Below, in pieces: positions 51,620 through 60,201 of a stretch of DNA of 64,000 nt (its first letter is position 1; every line of letters starts with the position of its first letter). The DNA lies in contig PBSR01000214.1 in assembly GCA_002726335.1 (NCBI GenBank), forward strand, positions 6,741-70,740, given 5' to 3'. Both the position numbers and the translations under genes were made by a program. The notes below the pieces were generated by a model, which saw only the letters and a program-made list of their open reading frames with translations, was not told the DNA's origin and did no database searches. Source of the DNA: Gemmatimonadaceae bacterium. Lineage in GTDB: Bacteria > Latescibacterota > UBA2968 > UBA8231.

Positions 51620-52648
51620 TCAGTCGAAGCGGACGCCGAGCTTGACGTTGCTCTCGGGTTCGTCAGCGATTTTCGGGTATTCGGTCAACAACGAATCAAA
51701 GGAAACGACGGGATGTACGATCGGCTCGCAGCGCAACGTGCTGTCGCACAGCAGTCTCCAGGCGACCTCGAGGAGGCGGGACTCGTTCCAGTTCGGATGC
51801 TCCGGATTCGGCTCGGAGCAGGCGCGGGAGAAGACGATCGAGGGCCGGTTGAAGTGCGCCTCGGCGCCGAAGTCGAGCCCTGCAGGGTAGGCTCCGGGCC
51901 AGGCACCCGCCACAACGGTACCGAGATAGGCGACGCCTCTCAAAGCATGCTGGAGAGCGAGATGGTGACCACTGTATTCGATGCAGATATCAGCCCCCCG
52001 ACGGTCGGTGGCCAGGCGAATCTCCCTGCCGGCGTCACACTCGGTGGGGTCGAGGACCAGGTGGGCGCCGCATTCGGTGGCGGCGTCACGTCGAAGCCGG
52101 ATCGGGTCGATGCCGATGACGGGATGGGCACCGGCATGTCGGGCCAACTGCAGCGCCAGCAGTCCGATGGCGCCCAGGCCGAAGACGGCGACGCCATCGC
52201 CGACCCGCACATGGCCATCACGAACCGCTCCGAGAGCGAAGTTGGCCGGATCCAGGCAGACCGCCGCCTGCCAGGGTACGCCTGCAGGCAGGGGCCGAAC
52301 CCGCGCTGATTCCCACACGTGTGCCTGCCGCAGGGGACCGTGGGCGAAGACGATATCGCCGACACCGATGTCAGACACGAGGGCGCCGACTTCGGTGGCC
52401 TCGCCGACACACATGTTTCCCAGCGGCGACGGATAGCGGACCATGTCACGTTCGCCATCAAACAGCTGCAGGTCCGCGTCGTACCCGCCTCGCGGTCCGG
52501 CGTATCCCTTGAACAGGGCCATTTCGGTCCCGTGTTTGGCTGCCCCCCAGCAACTCCGAACCCGCACCTGTGTCGGCGTCGGCGCAGGCAGGGAGACATC
52601 GTCGAAGGCCACCTGCCCGGGTGCCGTGGCGATCAGTTGTCGAGTCAT
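51620..52648 (-). CDS. Zinc-type alcohol dehydrogenase-like oxidoreductase (MDR family)
   Basis: A 342-residue medium-chain dehydrogenase. The catalytic part has VRSCWGAAKHGTEMALFKG instead of the usual GICGTD, and MCVGEATEVGALVSDIGVGDIVF. The Rossmann domain starts AVFGLGAIGLLALQLARHAGAHPVIGID. The four structural-zinc cysteines are missing, like sorbitol- or BchC-type relatives. Start ATG 52648 gives the standard MDR beginning (IATAPGQVAFDDVSLP); the frame is open upstream but not protein-like. Divergent from the hydroxyacid dehydrogenase with 225 bp between starts. Confidence 0.88.
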   Translation of the reverse strand: MTRQLIATAPGQVAFDDVSLPAPTPTQVRVRSCWGAAKHGTEMALFKGYAGPRGGYDADLQLFDGERDMVRYPSPLGNMCVGEATEVGALVSDIGVGDIVFAHGPLRQAHVWESARVRPLPAGVPWQAAVCLDPANFALGAVRDGHVRVGDGVAVFGLGAIGLLALQLARHAGAHPVIGIDPIRLRRDAATECGAHLVLDPTECDAGREIRLATDRRGADICIEYSGHHLALQHALRGVAYLGTVVAGAWPGAYPAGLDFGAEAHFNRPSIVFSRACSEPNPEHPNWNESRLLEVAWRLLCDSTLRCEPIVHPVVSFDSLLTEYPKIADEPESNVKLGVRFD

Positions 52649-52873
52649 GTCGGCGAGGGCTCGTCTCTTTGACAGGTTGAAGCGCTGCCCGTTCCTTACG
52701 CTCCTTAACAGCTTGTTGATAGAGCCCATCTGGGCTGCGGCCGGTCCTTTCGACCGGTGCCTGCGCGCCCCCGAAATGCCTCGGCCTCGCCAGCAGAGCG
52801 ACTTTATCAACGGGCTGTCAGCGCCTAACATAGCCCTGCCACAGTCCGTCTACCAGAGAGAACCGGCCAACCG

Positions 52874-53839
52874 ATGTCCGACCGTGCCAACATCCTTGTG
52901 CCCGGTGACGATCCGCCGCAGATCGCCGGATCGCCGCAACTCGAGCGCCTGCAGGCTTACGGCGACGTCACCTTGCATTCGACCCGTCCCGCCGACAAGG
53001 CCGAGCAGATCGAGCGGGCAAGGGGTTTCGAGGTGGTCATCAACTCCCGCGGCTCCGTCACCTGGCGAGAAGAGGAGCTGCGCAGCCTTTCCGACCTGCG
53101 CATGATCACGACTTGTTCCATCGGTACGGACATGATCGACCTGGCAGCGGCATGCCAGCTGGGTGTGGTCGTGTCGAATCAGCCAGGTCGGACGGCGCCC
53201 GTGGTTGCCGAGCATATGTTCGGCCTGCTGTTCACCGTCGCCAAGCGGGCCGCTTTCCAGACTGCCGAGATCCGTGACCACAGGTGGACTCGCCGCATGA
53301 ACCTCGGTGTGCAGGGCAAGGTCCTCGGCATCGTGGGTACCGGCAATATCGGTGCCGAGATGGCGCGCCTGGGCAAGGCGATGGGCATGGAAGTGATCGC
53401 CTGGACATTCCATCCATCCTCCGAACGGGCGGCACAATTGGGTGTGCGCTTCGTTGACCTGGAGGATCTGCTGGCCGAGTCCGACTACGTGAGCCTGCAC
53501 GTGGCTCTCACCGAGGACACGCGTCATCTCATCGGCGCGGCGCAACTGGCGGCTATGAAACCCGAAGCTGTTCTGCTCAATGGCGCGCGGGGTCCCGTGG
53601 TCGATCTCGACGCCCTCGCCGTGGCTCTCGAGGGCGGACACCTGGGCGGCGCCGGCCTGGACGTGTTCGCCGACGAACCCTTCGAGGCCGATCATCCGAT
53701 CAAGCACTGTGAACAGGCGGTCCTCACGCCGCACGCGGCAGACCAGACTCCCGAGGGGGTCGATCTGCTCAATGGCGGTGCCGTAGACAACGTCATCGCC
53801 TTTCTCGAAGGCAAACCTCAGAACAATGTCGCCGTCTGA
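52874..53839 (+). CDS. D-2-hydroxyacid dehydrogenase
   Basis: A 321-residue NAD-dependent enzyme of the D-isomer family. VLGIVGTGNIGAEMARLGKAMGMEVIAW is the NAD-binding loop, and the catalytic Arg, Glu and His appear in LNGARGPVVDLDAL, DVFADEPFEADHPI and LTPHAAD. Substrate is not deducible; a hydroxypyruvate or sugar-acid-derived 2-oxoacid would fit its position beside the TIM-barrel isomerases. It starts the plus-strand unit continuing with the isomerase 15 bp later. The upstream 225 bp hold no clear promoter beyond a weak TAACAT -10-like hexamer near 52828. Confidence 0.93.
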   Translation: MSDRANILVPGDDPPQIAGSPQLERLQAYGDVTLHSTRPADKAEQIERARGFEVVINSRGSVTWREEELRSLSDLRMITTCSIGTDMIDLAAACQLGVVVSNQPGRTAPVVAEHMFGLLFTVAKRAAFQTAEIRDHRWTRRMNLGVQGKVLGIVGTGNIGAEMARLGKAMGMEVIAWTFHPSSERAAQLGVRFVDLEDLLAESDYVSLHVALTEDTRHLIGAAQLAAMKPEAVLLNGARGPVVDLDALAVALEGGHLGGAGLDVFADEPFEADHPIKHCEQAVLTPHAADQTPEGVDLLNGGAVDNVIAFLEGKPQNNVAV

Positions 53840-53854
53840 CGGCATGGAGATATC

Positions 53855-54697
53855 ATGTTCACTTCACTGAGCCCAGGCGCCATCGGCGTCAAGGTCGACG
53901 GTTTGCAGCAGGGCCTCTCCCTGGCGGCCAAACATGGATTCGCCGGCTACCACTTCGGCATCGGCGAGGCGCACGAGCTGGGAGTATCGCAAGTGCGGGA
54001 GTTGTCGGAGGCGGCAGGAGTGAGACTGTCCGCCTTCGGATTCCCCCTCGACTTCCGCTCTGATGAAGCCGCTTTTGAGCAGGACCTGGCAGCACTGCCG
54101 GCGTTGGCCGAGACGGCCGTCGGACTTGACGTGAAGCGTACTGCGACCTGGATCACGCCGGCGTCTGACGAGTTGAATTTCGCCGACAACCTGGCCTTTC
54201 ACGCCCGTCGCCTGCAGCCGGCGGCCGCGATCCTGGCCGCTCACGACATCCGCCTGGGTCTGGAATACGTGGGACCGAAGACGAGCCGCGACGGCAAGAA
54301 GCACGAGTTCGTCCACACGATGGACCAGATGAGCGATCTGTGCGCCGCCGTGGGTGACAACTGCGGCTATCTGCTCGACGCCTGGCATTGGTACACGGCG
54401 CACGAGGACGCGTCCCATCTGCAGCGTCTGTCGCCCGAACAGGTGGTGGATGTGCACGTCAACGACGCGCCCGAGGGGGCGGTGGACGAACAGCTTGACA
54501 ATCGCCGCTGTCTCCCCGGTGAGACGGGGGTGATAGATATCGCCACCTTCCTCGGGTCGTTGAAGCAGATCGGCTACGACGGTCCGGTGATGGTGGAGCC
54601 TTTCAGTCAGACCGTACGCGACATGGATGCCGACGCCGCCTGCGCTGCCACCGGGACCGCACTCTCGAAGGTATGGGCACAGGCCGGACTGGCGTAG
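53855..54697 (+). CDS. Sugar phosphate isomerase/epimerase-like TIM barrel
   Basis: A 280-residue xylose-isomerase-like barrel: GLSLAAKHGFAGYHFGIGEAHELG at the start, IRLGLEYVGPKTSRDGKKHEFVHTMDQM in the middle, GYLLDAWHWYTAHEDASHLQRL with metal-binding Asp/His, VVDVHVNDAPEGA, and GPVMVEPFSQ with the final Glu. ATG 53855 follows GGAG. It belongs to the unit with the hydroxyacid dehydrogenase, and its end overlaps or abuts the glycosyltransferase gene. Substrate unknown. Confidence 0.9.
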   Translation: MFTSLSPGAIGVKVDGLQQGLSLAAKHGFAGYHFGIGEAHELGVSQVRELSEAAGVRLSAFGFPLDFRSDEAAFEQDLAALPALAETAVGLDVKRTATWITPASDELNFADNLAFHARRLQPAAAILAAHDIRLGLEYVGPKTSRDGKKHEFVHTMDQMSDLCAAVGDNCGYLLDAWHWYTAHEDASHLQRLSPEQVVDVHVNDAPEGAVDEQLDNRRCLPGETGVIDIATFLGSLKQIGYDGPVMVEPFSQTVRDMDADAACAATGTALSKVWAQAGLA

Positions 54698-55875
54698 GCG
54701 TGCTGCGTGTCGCCCATGTGGTGCCCACCGACCGAATCACCTGGCTGCTGCTGCGGCGGCGATTGATCCGCCTCGCCGCCGCCGGCTGTGAGATCCACGT
54801 GCTCTGTGGTCGGGCACCCGACTCCGGCGCGGCTGACGGCGTCGACTACGAGTCCCGACTGACCGATCTCGGTCTGCACCTGCACTATCTGCCTTTCGAG
54901 CGAGAGATCGCTCCCGTCACCGACGCCCGCTGCGCTGCCGCCCTCTACGCCCAGGTGCGCCGCGGCCAGTACGAGATCGTCCACACGCACAATCCCAAGG
55001 CCGGTCTGCTGGGTCCACCGATCGCACAGCTGGCCGGCGTTCCCCACGTGCTGCATACGGTACACGGCTTCCTGTTCCACGATCGGATCACCGGGCTGCA
55101 CCGCCTGGCGGCACTGGCGGCCGAACGCTGGACGGCGGGCTGGTCCGATCATCTGCTGTTTCAGTCCGAAGAGGATCTGGAGTTTGCCAGCAGGCAACGG
55201 TTCAAGAGCGACGGACGTCTGCACCTGGTGGGCAACGGTGTGGACGAGGACTATTTCGATCGTGACGACGAATCCGGCTTCCGGGTACGTCAGTCCCTCG
55301 GGTGGAGTTCAGAAGATCTCGTCGTCGGCACGGCGGGGCGCGTCGTCGAGGAGAAGGGGTTCCTGGAATTCTTCGAGATGGCAGGTCGTATCGCAAAGGT
55401 GGTTCCCAAAGCGCGATTCCTCGTCGCCGCTCTGTTCGAGCCGGAGCAGTCCGACGCTGTCGATCCCTACGAGCTGGCACGGATCCATGAGATCGAAGAT
55501 CGCTGCCACATTCTGCTGGGGCGGGACGACATGCCCGATCTCTACGCCACCATGGATGTGTTCGTCATGGCCTCCCACCGCGAGGGCCTGTCGAAATCCC
55601 TGCTGGAGGCGATGTCGATGGCGCTGCCCACGGTGGCGTGTGACATCCGTGGCTGTCGGGAAATCGTCATCGAGGCTGCCACGGGTCTGCTGACACCAGT
55701 GCGGGATGCGGCGGCCCTTTCGGCTGCAGTCCGGGAGCTCCTGCAGGACGGCGATCGACGCCGGCGGATGGGTAGCGCCGGCCGGCAACGTGTCCTGGAG
55801 CGTTACACCGAGTCCGGCGCCGCCCAGCGGGTGATGGACGTGTACGAGGCCCTCACCGTCGCCCCCGGAGGCTGA
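54673..55875 (+). CDS. GT4-family glycosyltransferase
   Basis: A 400-residue GT-B glycosyltransferase. The N-lobe has LRVAHVVPTDRITWLLLRRR and EIVHTHNPKAGLLGPPIAQLAGVPHVLHTVHGFLFHD; the C-lobe begins LHLVGNGVDEDYF and VVGTAGRVVEEKG. The donor-binding E-x7-E is in REGLSKSLLEAMSMALPTVACDIRGCREI. It resembles transferases of polysaccharide gene clusters. ATG 54673 overlaps the upstream gene by 25 bp; GTG 54700, two bases after that stop, is a reasonable alternative. No polysaccharide locus surrounds it. Confidence 0.92.
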   Translation: MGTGRTGVGVLRVAHVVPTDRITWLLLRRRLIRLAAAGCEIHVLCGRAPDSGAADGVDYESRLTDLGLHLHYLPFEREIAPVTDARCAAALYAQVRRGQYEIVHTHNPKAGLLGPPIAQLAGVPHVLHTVHGFLFHDRITGLHRLAALAAERWTAGWSDHLLFQSEEDLEFASRQRFKSDGRLHLVGNGVDEDYFDRDDESGFRVRQSLGWSSEDLVVGTAGRVVEEKGFLEFFEMAGRIAKVVPKARFLVAALFEPEQSDAVDPYELARIHEIEDRCHILLGRDDMPDLYATMDVFVMASHREGLSKSLLEAMSMALPTVACDIRGCREIVIEAATGLLTPVRDAAALSAAVRELLQDGDRRRRMGSAGRQRVLERYTESGAAQRVMDVYEALTVAPGG

Positions 55876-55894
55876 GGGGCCAGACGGCGACCGG

Positions 55895-56968
55895 TCACTT
55901 CAGGCTGCGCTCGAACGCACGGATCTCCTTCTGCCCATCGAGTACGCCGAACTCCAGGTGAAAGTCGCGGACGGCTCCGGGGGCAATGTGCTCCAGGGTG
56001 CCGTTTCTGCGATTCCAGGCCCGCCCCAATACGCTGCAGTTGCCCGGTTCCACGCCCGTCACGTAGGTCCCCTTGTGGAAGTGCTGCCACTGATTGAGGA
56101 TGGGGATCTCGCGGCGAGGAAAGGACCACGTCAATCCCAGCCCGAGCCGATCGTTGACCAGACCCACACGGACCATGCCGCGGCGATCGGCAGCGGGACG
56201 GTGCACGTAGACGTCATCGTGCACTTTTGCCCGGGGCCCGCCGACGGTGCAATACTCCTCGGGGCCGACTTCCCGGTCCTCGGTCCACTCCGTCGATTTC
56301 TTCGAGTTGATCAGCATCCGCGCGCCGCGGTCGAGCAGTGGCCAGCCAGGGTTCGTGTGATAGACGACCATCAGCGGGGCAGGATCGCTGCCGAGGTTCT
56401 CGACCCGGTCGTGAATCCGGATCGTTTTCTCGCCGAGTACGGTGGAGATCTCGCGGGTCATCTCCAGGCAGTGACCGAACATGATGTGCTCGCGCATGCG
56501 GCCGCCGACGCGGATCACGTAGTCGTCACCTTCCCAGGCGCCCCTGGCGCTGACATCCTTGGCCGGGATGTAGGAGAGGCGGCCGTGCAGGGGAAGCTCC
56601 GTGTCCTCCTCCTCGGGGTCCACCTCGGGATGCCCGACAAAGGTCAATCCGCACGTGGTCAGCAATCCGAGGAAGGAGCCGCGCATCCAGTCGTTGCCAG
56701 TCGGCTCATAGAAGGCGGGCCCCACATCCCCGGTCTTTGAACGGAAGCAGAGAGACATCCCTTTGTACTGGGCCGAGGCGATGTCCAGGGCCCGTCCGGG
56801 AAGCAGGGAGAAACTCAGGCCGGAGGCATTGGTAACCTCCACCAGCCCGGCACCCCGTTCGTTGCCTTCCGTCAGCTCCGCCCGGCGGATGCCGGCGACC
56901 TGGCTGACATCGCCCACCAGATCGAGAATCTGCCGCCTGGTGTAGTCTCGTCCAAAGAGCGTAGCCAT
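55895..56968 (-). CDS. DUF4432 (aldose-1-epimerase-like) protein
   Basis: A 357-residue beta-rich protein of the galactose-mutarotase fold, DUF4432: GAGLVEVTNASGLSFSLLPGRALDIASAQYKG at the start, LLTTCGLTFVGHP and LPLHGRLSYIPAKDV with the conserved His, PLMVVYHTNPGWPLLD, and EPGNCSVLGR near the end. These are thought to be sugar epimerases or mutarotase-like enzymes. It stands opposite the glycosyltransferase gene, whose end is 19 bp away. Confidence 0.88.
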   Translation of the reverse strand: MATLFGRDYTRRQILDLVGDVSQVAGIRRAELTEGNERGAGLVEVTNASGLSFSLLPGRALDIASAQYKGMSLCFRSKTGDVGPAFYEPTGNDWMRGSFLGLLTTCGLTFVGHPEVDPEEEDTELPLHGRLSYIPAKDVSARGAWEGDDYVIRVGGRMREHIMFGHCLEMTREISTVLGEKTIRIHDRVENLGSDPAPLMVVYHTNPGWPLLDRGARMLINSKKSTEWTEDREVGPEEYCTVGGPRAKVHDDVYVHRPAADRRGMVRVGLVNDRLGLGLTWSFPRREIPILNQWQHFHKGTYVTGVEPGNCSVLGRAWNRRNGTLEHIAPGAVRDFHLEFGVLDGQKEIRAFERSLK

Positions 56969-57085
56969 CGCATCGTCCTCTCAGGTCAATTCGTGCAGGC
57001 TTCGGCCGCCATCGGCGCGTCGGGCTCAGTGTATCGGGGGGCGGCCGGAGCGTCAAGCGGATCGGCCCGCCATTTCACCGCCCAC

Positions 57086-57116
57086 TTGACAGCCCCACCC
57101 ATGGGCGGACTATTTA
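57086..57116 (+). promoter_or_regulatory. Sigma-70-type promoter of the HD-GYP gene
   Basis: TTGACA (57086-57091) and the AT-rich TATTTATA beginning at 57111. Spacing to TATTTA is 19 and to ACTATT is 17, so the exact -10 is uncertain. This is the only AT-rich patch in the 183-bp gap, 35 bases before the ATG. Confidence 0.55.
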
Positions 57117-57151
57117 TACGGTTCGGCGGGAATCGCGCCCCGTACCCAATT

Positions 57152-58474
57152 ATGAAAAAACTCATCTCCATAGACCATCTCTCCTCCGGCATGTTTCTCG
57201 ACGCCGATGTCGTCGTCGAAGAGTCGGGTGAAGAAGAACCAGGCCGCTTCCTCGAGCCGCGGAATGCCGTTCGCACCGGATCGGGGGCCAAGCGCGCCCG
57301 CCTCACCGGCAAGATGCACGAACGGATCGAGAAGAACGGCGGGTTGCTGGTCTCCTCCGATGCCCTCGTCGACCGGCTGCGGGAGACGGGTCTGTCGATG
57401 ATCACCATCGACACCGACAAGGGCGACGACCTGCCGGACGACGTCAAGCCGCTCACGGATCCGTCGCGTAAACCGCCGCCTCCGGGACGTCTTGTTCATT
57501 ATGATGAAGAGATCGAGCGGGCCACCGAGATCCGCAACGAGACGACGGAAACCCTCAAGGAGGCGATGGAGGATGTGGCCTCCGGTAAGGGCGTCGACTC
57601 GGAGAAGGTGAACGCTGCCAGCGAGGTGATCACCGAGTCCGTCCTGCGCAACGTCGATGCCATGGTGTCGCTGACGCGGATCAAGAAGCACGATCCGTAT
57701 ACCGCCATGCACTGCATGAATGTGTGCACTCTCGTCATCGCCGTCGCCCAGGCCGACGGCGTCGATTCCGGATATCTGCCGGTGCTGACGGCGGCGACGC
57801 TGCTGCACGACGTGGGCAAGACCCGCGTTCCCCTCGAGGTCCTCAACAAGCCGGGACGCTTCGAGCCGGAAGAGCTGGAAGTGATGCGCAAGCATGCCGT
57901 CTTCAGCGGCGATATCATGCGTGAAGAGGGCGGCTTCACCGACGAGCAGATCGCCATCGCCGAGCAGCATCACGAGATGCTCAACGGCAAGGGATATCCC
58001 TACGGTCTCAAGGGGGACGAGATCCACCCCTACGCCCGCATGACAGCCGTGGCCGACGTCTACGACGCCCTCACCGCCAAACGGGTCTACAAGCCGGCAA
58101 TGCCCATGTACCAGGCGTTGATGGTGCTGCACAAGAACCGCGGCACCGAATTCGACGAGCGCTTCGTCGAGCTCTTCGTGCGCGCCCTGGGTGTCTATCC
58201 GGTGGGGAGCGTGATCGAACTCAACAACAAGGAAGTGGCCGTCGTCTACGAGCCGAATCCCGACAACTCGCGTAAACCCACCATCGGGATTCTCACGCAA
58301 TCGAACGGCAAGCCACGGCCGGCACCCTTCGTCTGCAACCTGTCGCGCCGTTCCGAGGCCGAAGGGCGCGAGGTCACGAAGGTTCTCGATCCCGAGAAGG
58401 TCGGGATCGATGTCGACCAGGTGATGGAGCAGATCAAGAGCAAGGGGGAACGCACCGAGAGGATGCGTCGTTGA
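57152..58474 (+). CDS. HD-GYP domain protein (putative cyclic-di-GMP phosphodiesterase)
   Basis: A 440-residue protein. The N-terminal ~120 residues resemble DUF3391 (ISIDHLSSGMFLDADVV). The HD-GYP domain follows a helical linker: TRIKKHDPYTAMHCMNVC, LLHDVGKTRVP with H219-D220, KHAVFSGDIM, and the hallmark HHEMLNGKGYPYGLKGDEI with intact GYP. It should degrade cyclic di-GMP. ATG 57152 follows no strong site but is the first sensible start after the promoter. Its stop overlaps the TTG of the next gene. The C-terminal region after about 355 is unrecognised. Confidence 0.93.
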   Translation: MKKLISIDHLSSGMFLDADVVVEESGEEEPGRFLEPRNAVRTGSGAKRARLTGKMHERIEKNGGLLVSSDALVDRLRETGLSMITIDTDKGDDLPDDVKPLTDPSRKPPPPGRLVHYDEEIERATEIRNETTETLKEAMEDVASGKGVDSEKVNAASEVITESVLRNVDAMVSLTRIKKHDPYTAMHCMNVCTLVIAVAQADGVDSGYLPVLTAATLLHDVGKTRVPLEVLNKPGRFEPEELEVMRKHAVFSGDIMREEGGFTDEQIAIAEQHHEMLNGKGYPYGLKGDEIHPYARMTAVADVYDALTAKRVYKPAMPMYQALMVLHKNRGTEFDERFVELFVRALGVYPVGSVIELNNKEVAVVYEPNPDNSRKPTIGILTQSNGKPRPAPFVCNLSRRSEAEGREVTKVLDPEKVGIDVDQVMEQIKSKGERTERMRR

Positions 58475-59445
58475 AGGCAGCCCGCCTGCGCGATGTGCGC
58501 GCCTGGGAAATCGTCGATATCGATGAGCCGGAGCCCCAACCCGGGAAGATGCTCGTCCGTCTCGAGCAGGTCGCCGTCTGCGGCAGCGACGTGCCCGAAT
58601 ACCTCGGAGTCCATCCCGGTTTTCCCAAGTCCACGGGGGGGACCGGACACGAGGGCATCGGTCGCGTCGTCAGTTGCCCGTCGGGCACTTACGCCGAGGG
58701 CGAGCGCGTCCTGTTGTGGGGCTTCGATCGTGATCACGGTCTGTTCCAGGATGTGGTCCTGACTCAGGATGAGGGACTGCTTCGTCTTCCCTCGGACGCT
58801 CAACCTGAGCGGATCCTGATGACGCAGCTTCTGGGCACCGTCATCCGACCTTTCCGCCGCATCGGCAATATCATCAACCAGCGGGCGGCCGTCATCGGCC
58901 TGGGGCCGACAGGACAGCTGTTCACGGCGGTTCTGCGCAACCTTGGGGCCCGCGATATCATCGGCATCGATCCCCTCGACTGGCGCCGCGACATGGCCAG
59001 GCAGATGGGAGCGACCCGGGTGATAGACCCGGGAGCATCCGACCCGGTGGACGCCGTGCGTGAGATCACCGACGGAGCCATGACCGACATCGTCGTGGAG
59101 GCCGTCGGCGATGGCGCCACCTACGCCACAGCAGCTGCCCTCAGTCGGCGTGGCGGCGCCGTCATCGGCTTTGGTGTACCGGACAAGGAGGTGCCGGACG
59201 GGGTCGTCGACCTGCCGCTGCTGACCATGCAGCGCAAGGAGATCAACCTGGTGATGACCGTCAACGCCGGCGACAATCCCTACGATGACTACGCCACCGC
59301 CCTCGACTGGATCGAGCAGGGACGGATCGACGTCATGCCCCTGATCACACATGTCCTGCCCAGTGCCCAGATCCAGCGTGCCTTCGAGCTGTTCGTCGAC
59401 CGGCCACCCGCCGAGCGGCCCATCAAAGTCGTGCTCCAGTACTGA
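58471..59445 (+). CDS. Zinc-type alcohol dehydrogenase-like protein (MDR family)
   Basis: A 324-residue medium-chain dehydrogenase starting at TTG 58471, overlapping the previous stop (TTGA). VAVCGSDVPEYLG holds the catalytic-zinc Cys, GGTGHEGIGRV the His-Glu pair, and AVIGLGPTGQLFTAVLRNLGARDIIGID the NAD-binding loop. The structural-zinc lobe is absent, so the protein is shorter than classical members. It is translationally coupled to a cyclic-di-GMP-type protein, which is unusual; its substrate is unknown. Confidence 0.9.
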   Translation: MKAARLRDVRAWEIVDIDEPEPQPGKMLVRLEQVAVCGSDVPEYLGVHPGFPKSTGGTGHEGIGRVVSCPSGTYAEGERVLLWGFDRDHGLFQDVVLTQDEGLLRLPSDAQPERILMTQLLGTVIRPFRRIGNIINQRAAVIGLGPTGQLFTAVLRNLGARDIIGIDPLDWRRDMARQMGATRVIDPGASDPVDAVREITDGAMTDIVVEAVGDGATYATAAALSRRGGAVIGFGVPDKEVPDGVVDLPLLTMQRKEINLVMTVNAGDNPYDDYATALDWIEQGRIDVMPLITHVLPSAQIQRAFELFVDRPPAERPIKVVLQY

Positions 59446-59472
59446 CGACCCCGGCCCCGACGCGCCGACGGC

Positions 59473-60201
59473 ATGACCGTCCTGCTGCTCACCGCCACCC
59501 CCCTCGAACAGACACGACTGACCAGCGAACTGGCAGACACCGTGTGTCTTGATGTCCACGGCCGCACGTGGCGTCACGGCCTCTGTGGCGGCAGGACCGT
59601 CGATCTGGTCGAGACCGGAATCGGTGCCGTGAACACGGCACACGCCGTCACCCGCTATCTCGAGGCACGGCAGCCGGACATGGTACTGCAGGCCGGCGTG
59701 GCGGGCGCGTACGCCGACAGCGGACTGGCCGTCGGCGACCTGGCCGTCGCCGCCGAAGAGGTCCATGGAGACCTCGGTGTGGTCACAGCAGACGGCTGGC
59801 GACCGGCTGATGAGATCGGTATCCCCGTGGTTCACGTGGGGGACCCCCCGCTGTACAACCGTTACCCTGCCGATGAGGGGCTCGGACGCCGGGCGGTCGA
59901 TGTCCTGCGGGCGGCGGGAATGGGGCAGGTCAGCCGCGGACCTTTCATCACCGTGCAGGCCTGCAGCGGTACCGCTGCTCTCGGCGTCGAGCGTGCGAGC
60001 CGCGTTCCCGGGGCGCTGTGCGAGAACATGGAAGGGGCGGCGGCGGCACAGGTGTGCTGCCTCTACGACGTACCATTCGTCGAGGTACGCGCCATCAGCA
60101 ATGCCGTCGAAGATCGTGACCTTTCCCGCTGGGACCTGCCCCTGGCCAGCCGTCGTGCCCAGGAGGCCGCCCTCTGTCTGCTCCAGGAGTTACACGTCTG
60201 A
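59473..60201 (+). CDS. mqnB: Futalosine hydrolase
   Basis: A 242-residue MTAN-fold nucleosidase. LLLTATPLEQTRL at the start, VDLVETGIGAVNTAHAVTRYLE, VLQAGVAGAYADSGLAVGDLAVAAEEVHGDLG, and CENMEGAAAAQVCCLYDVPFVEVRAISN with the Glu and the final catalytic region all match MqnB. It cleaves futalosine to dehypoxanthine futalosine in the alternative menaquinone pathway. It ends in a TGATG overlap with mqnD, which confirms the assignment. Confidence 0.93.
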   Translation: MTVLLLTATPLEQTRLTSELADTVCLDVHGRTWRHGLCGGRTVDLVETGIGAVNTAHAVTRYLEARQPDMVLQAGVAGAYADSGLAVGDLAVAAEEVHGDLGVVTADGWRPADEIGIPVVHVGDPPLYNRYPADEGLGRRAVDVLRAAGMGQVSRGPFITVQACSGTAALGVERASRVPGALCENMEGAAAAQVCCLYDVPFVEVRAISNAVEDRDLSRWDLPLASRRAQEAALCLLQELHV

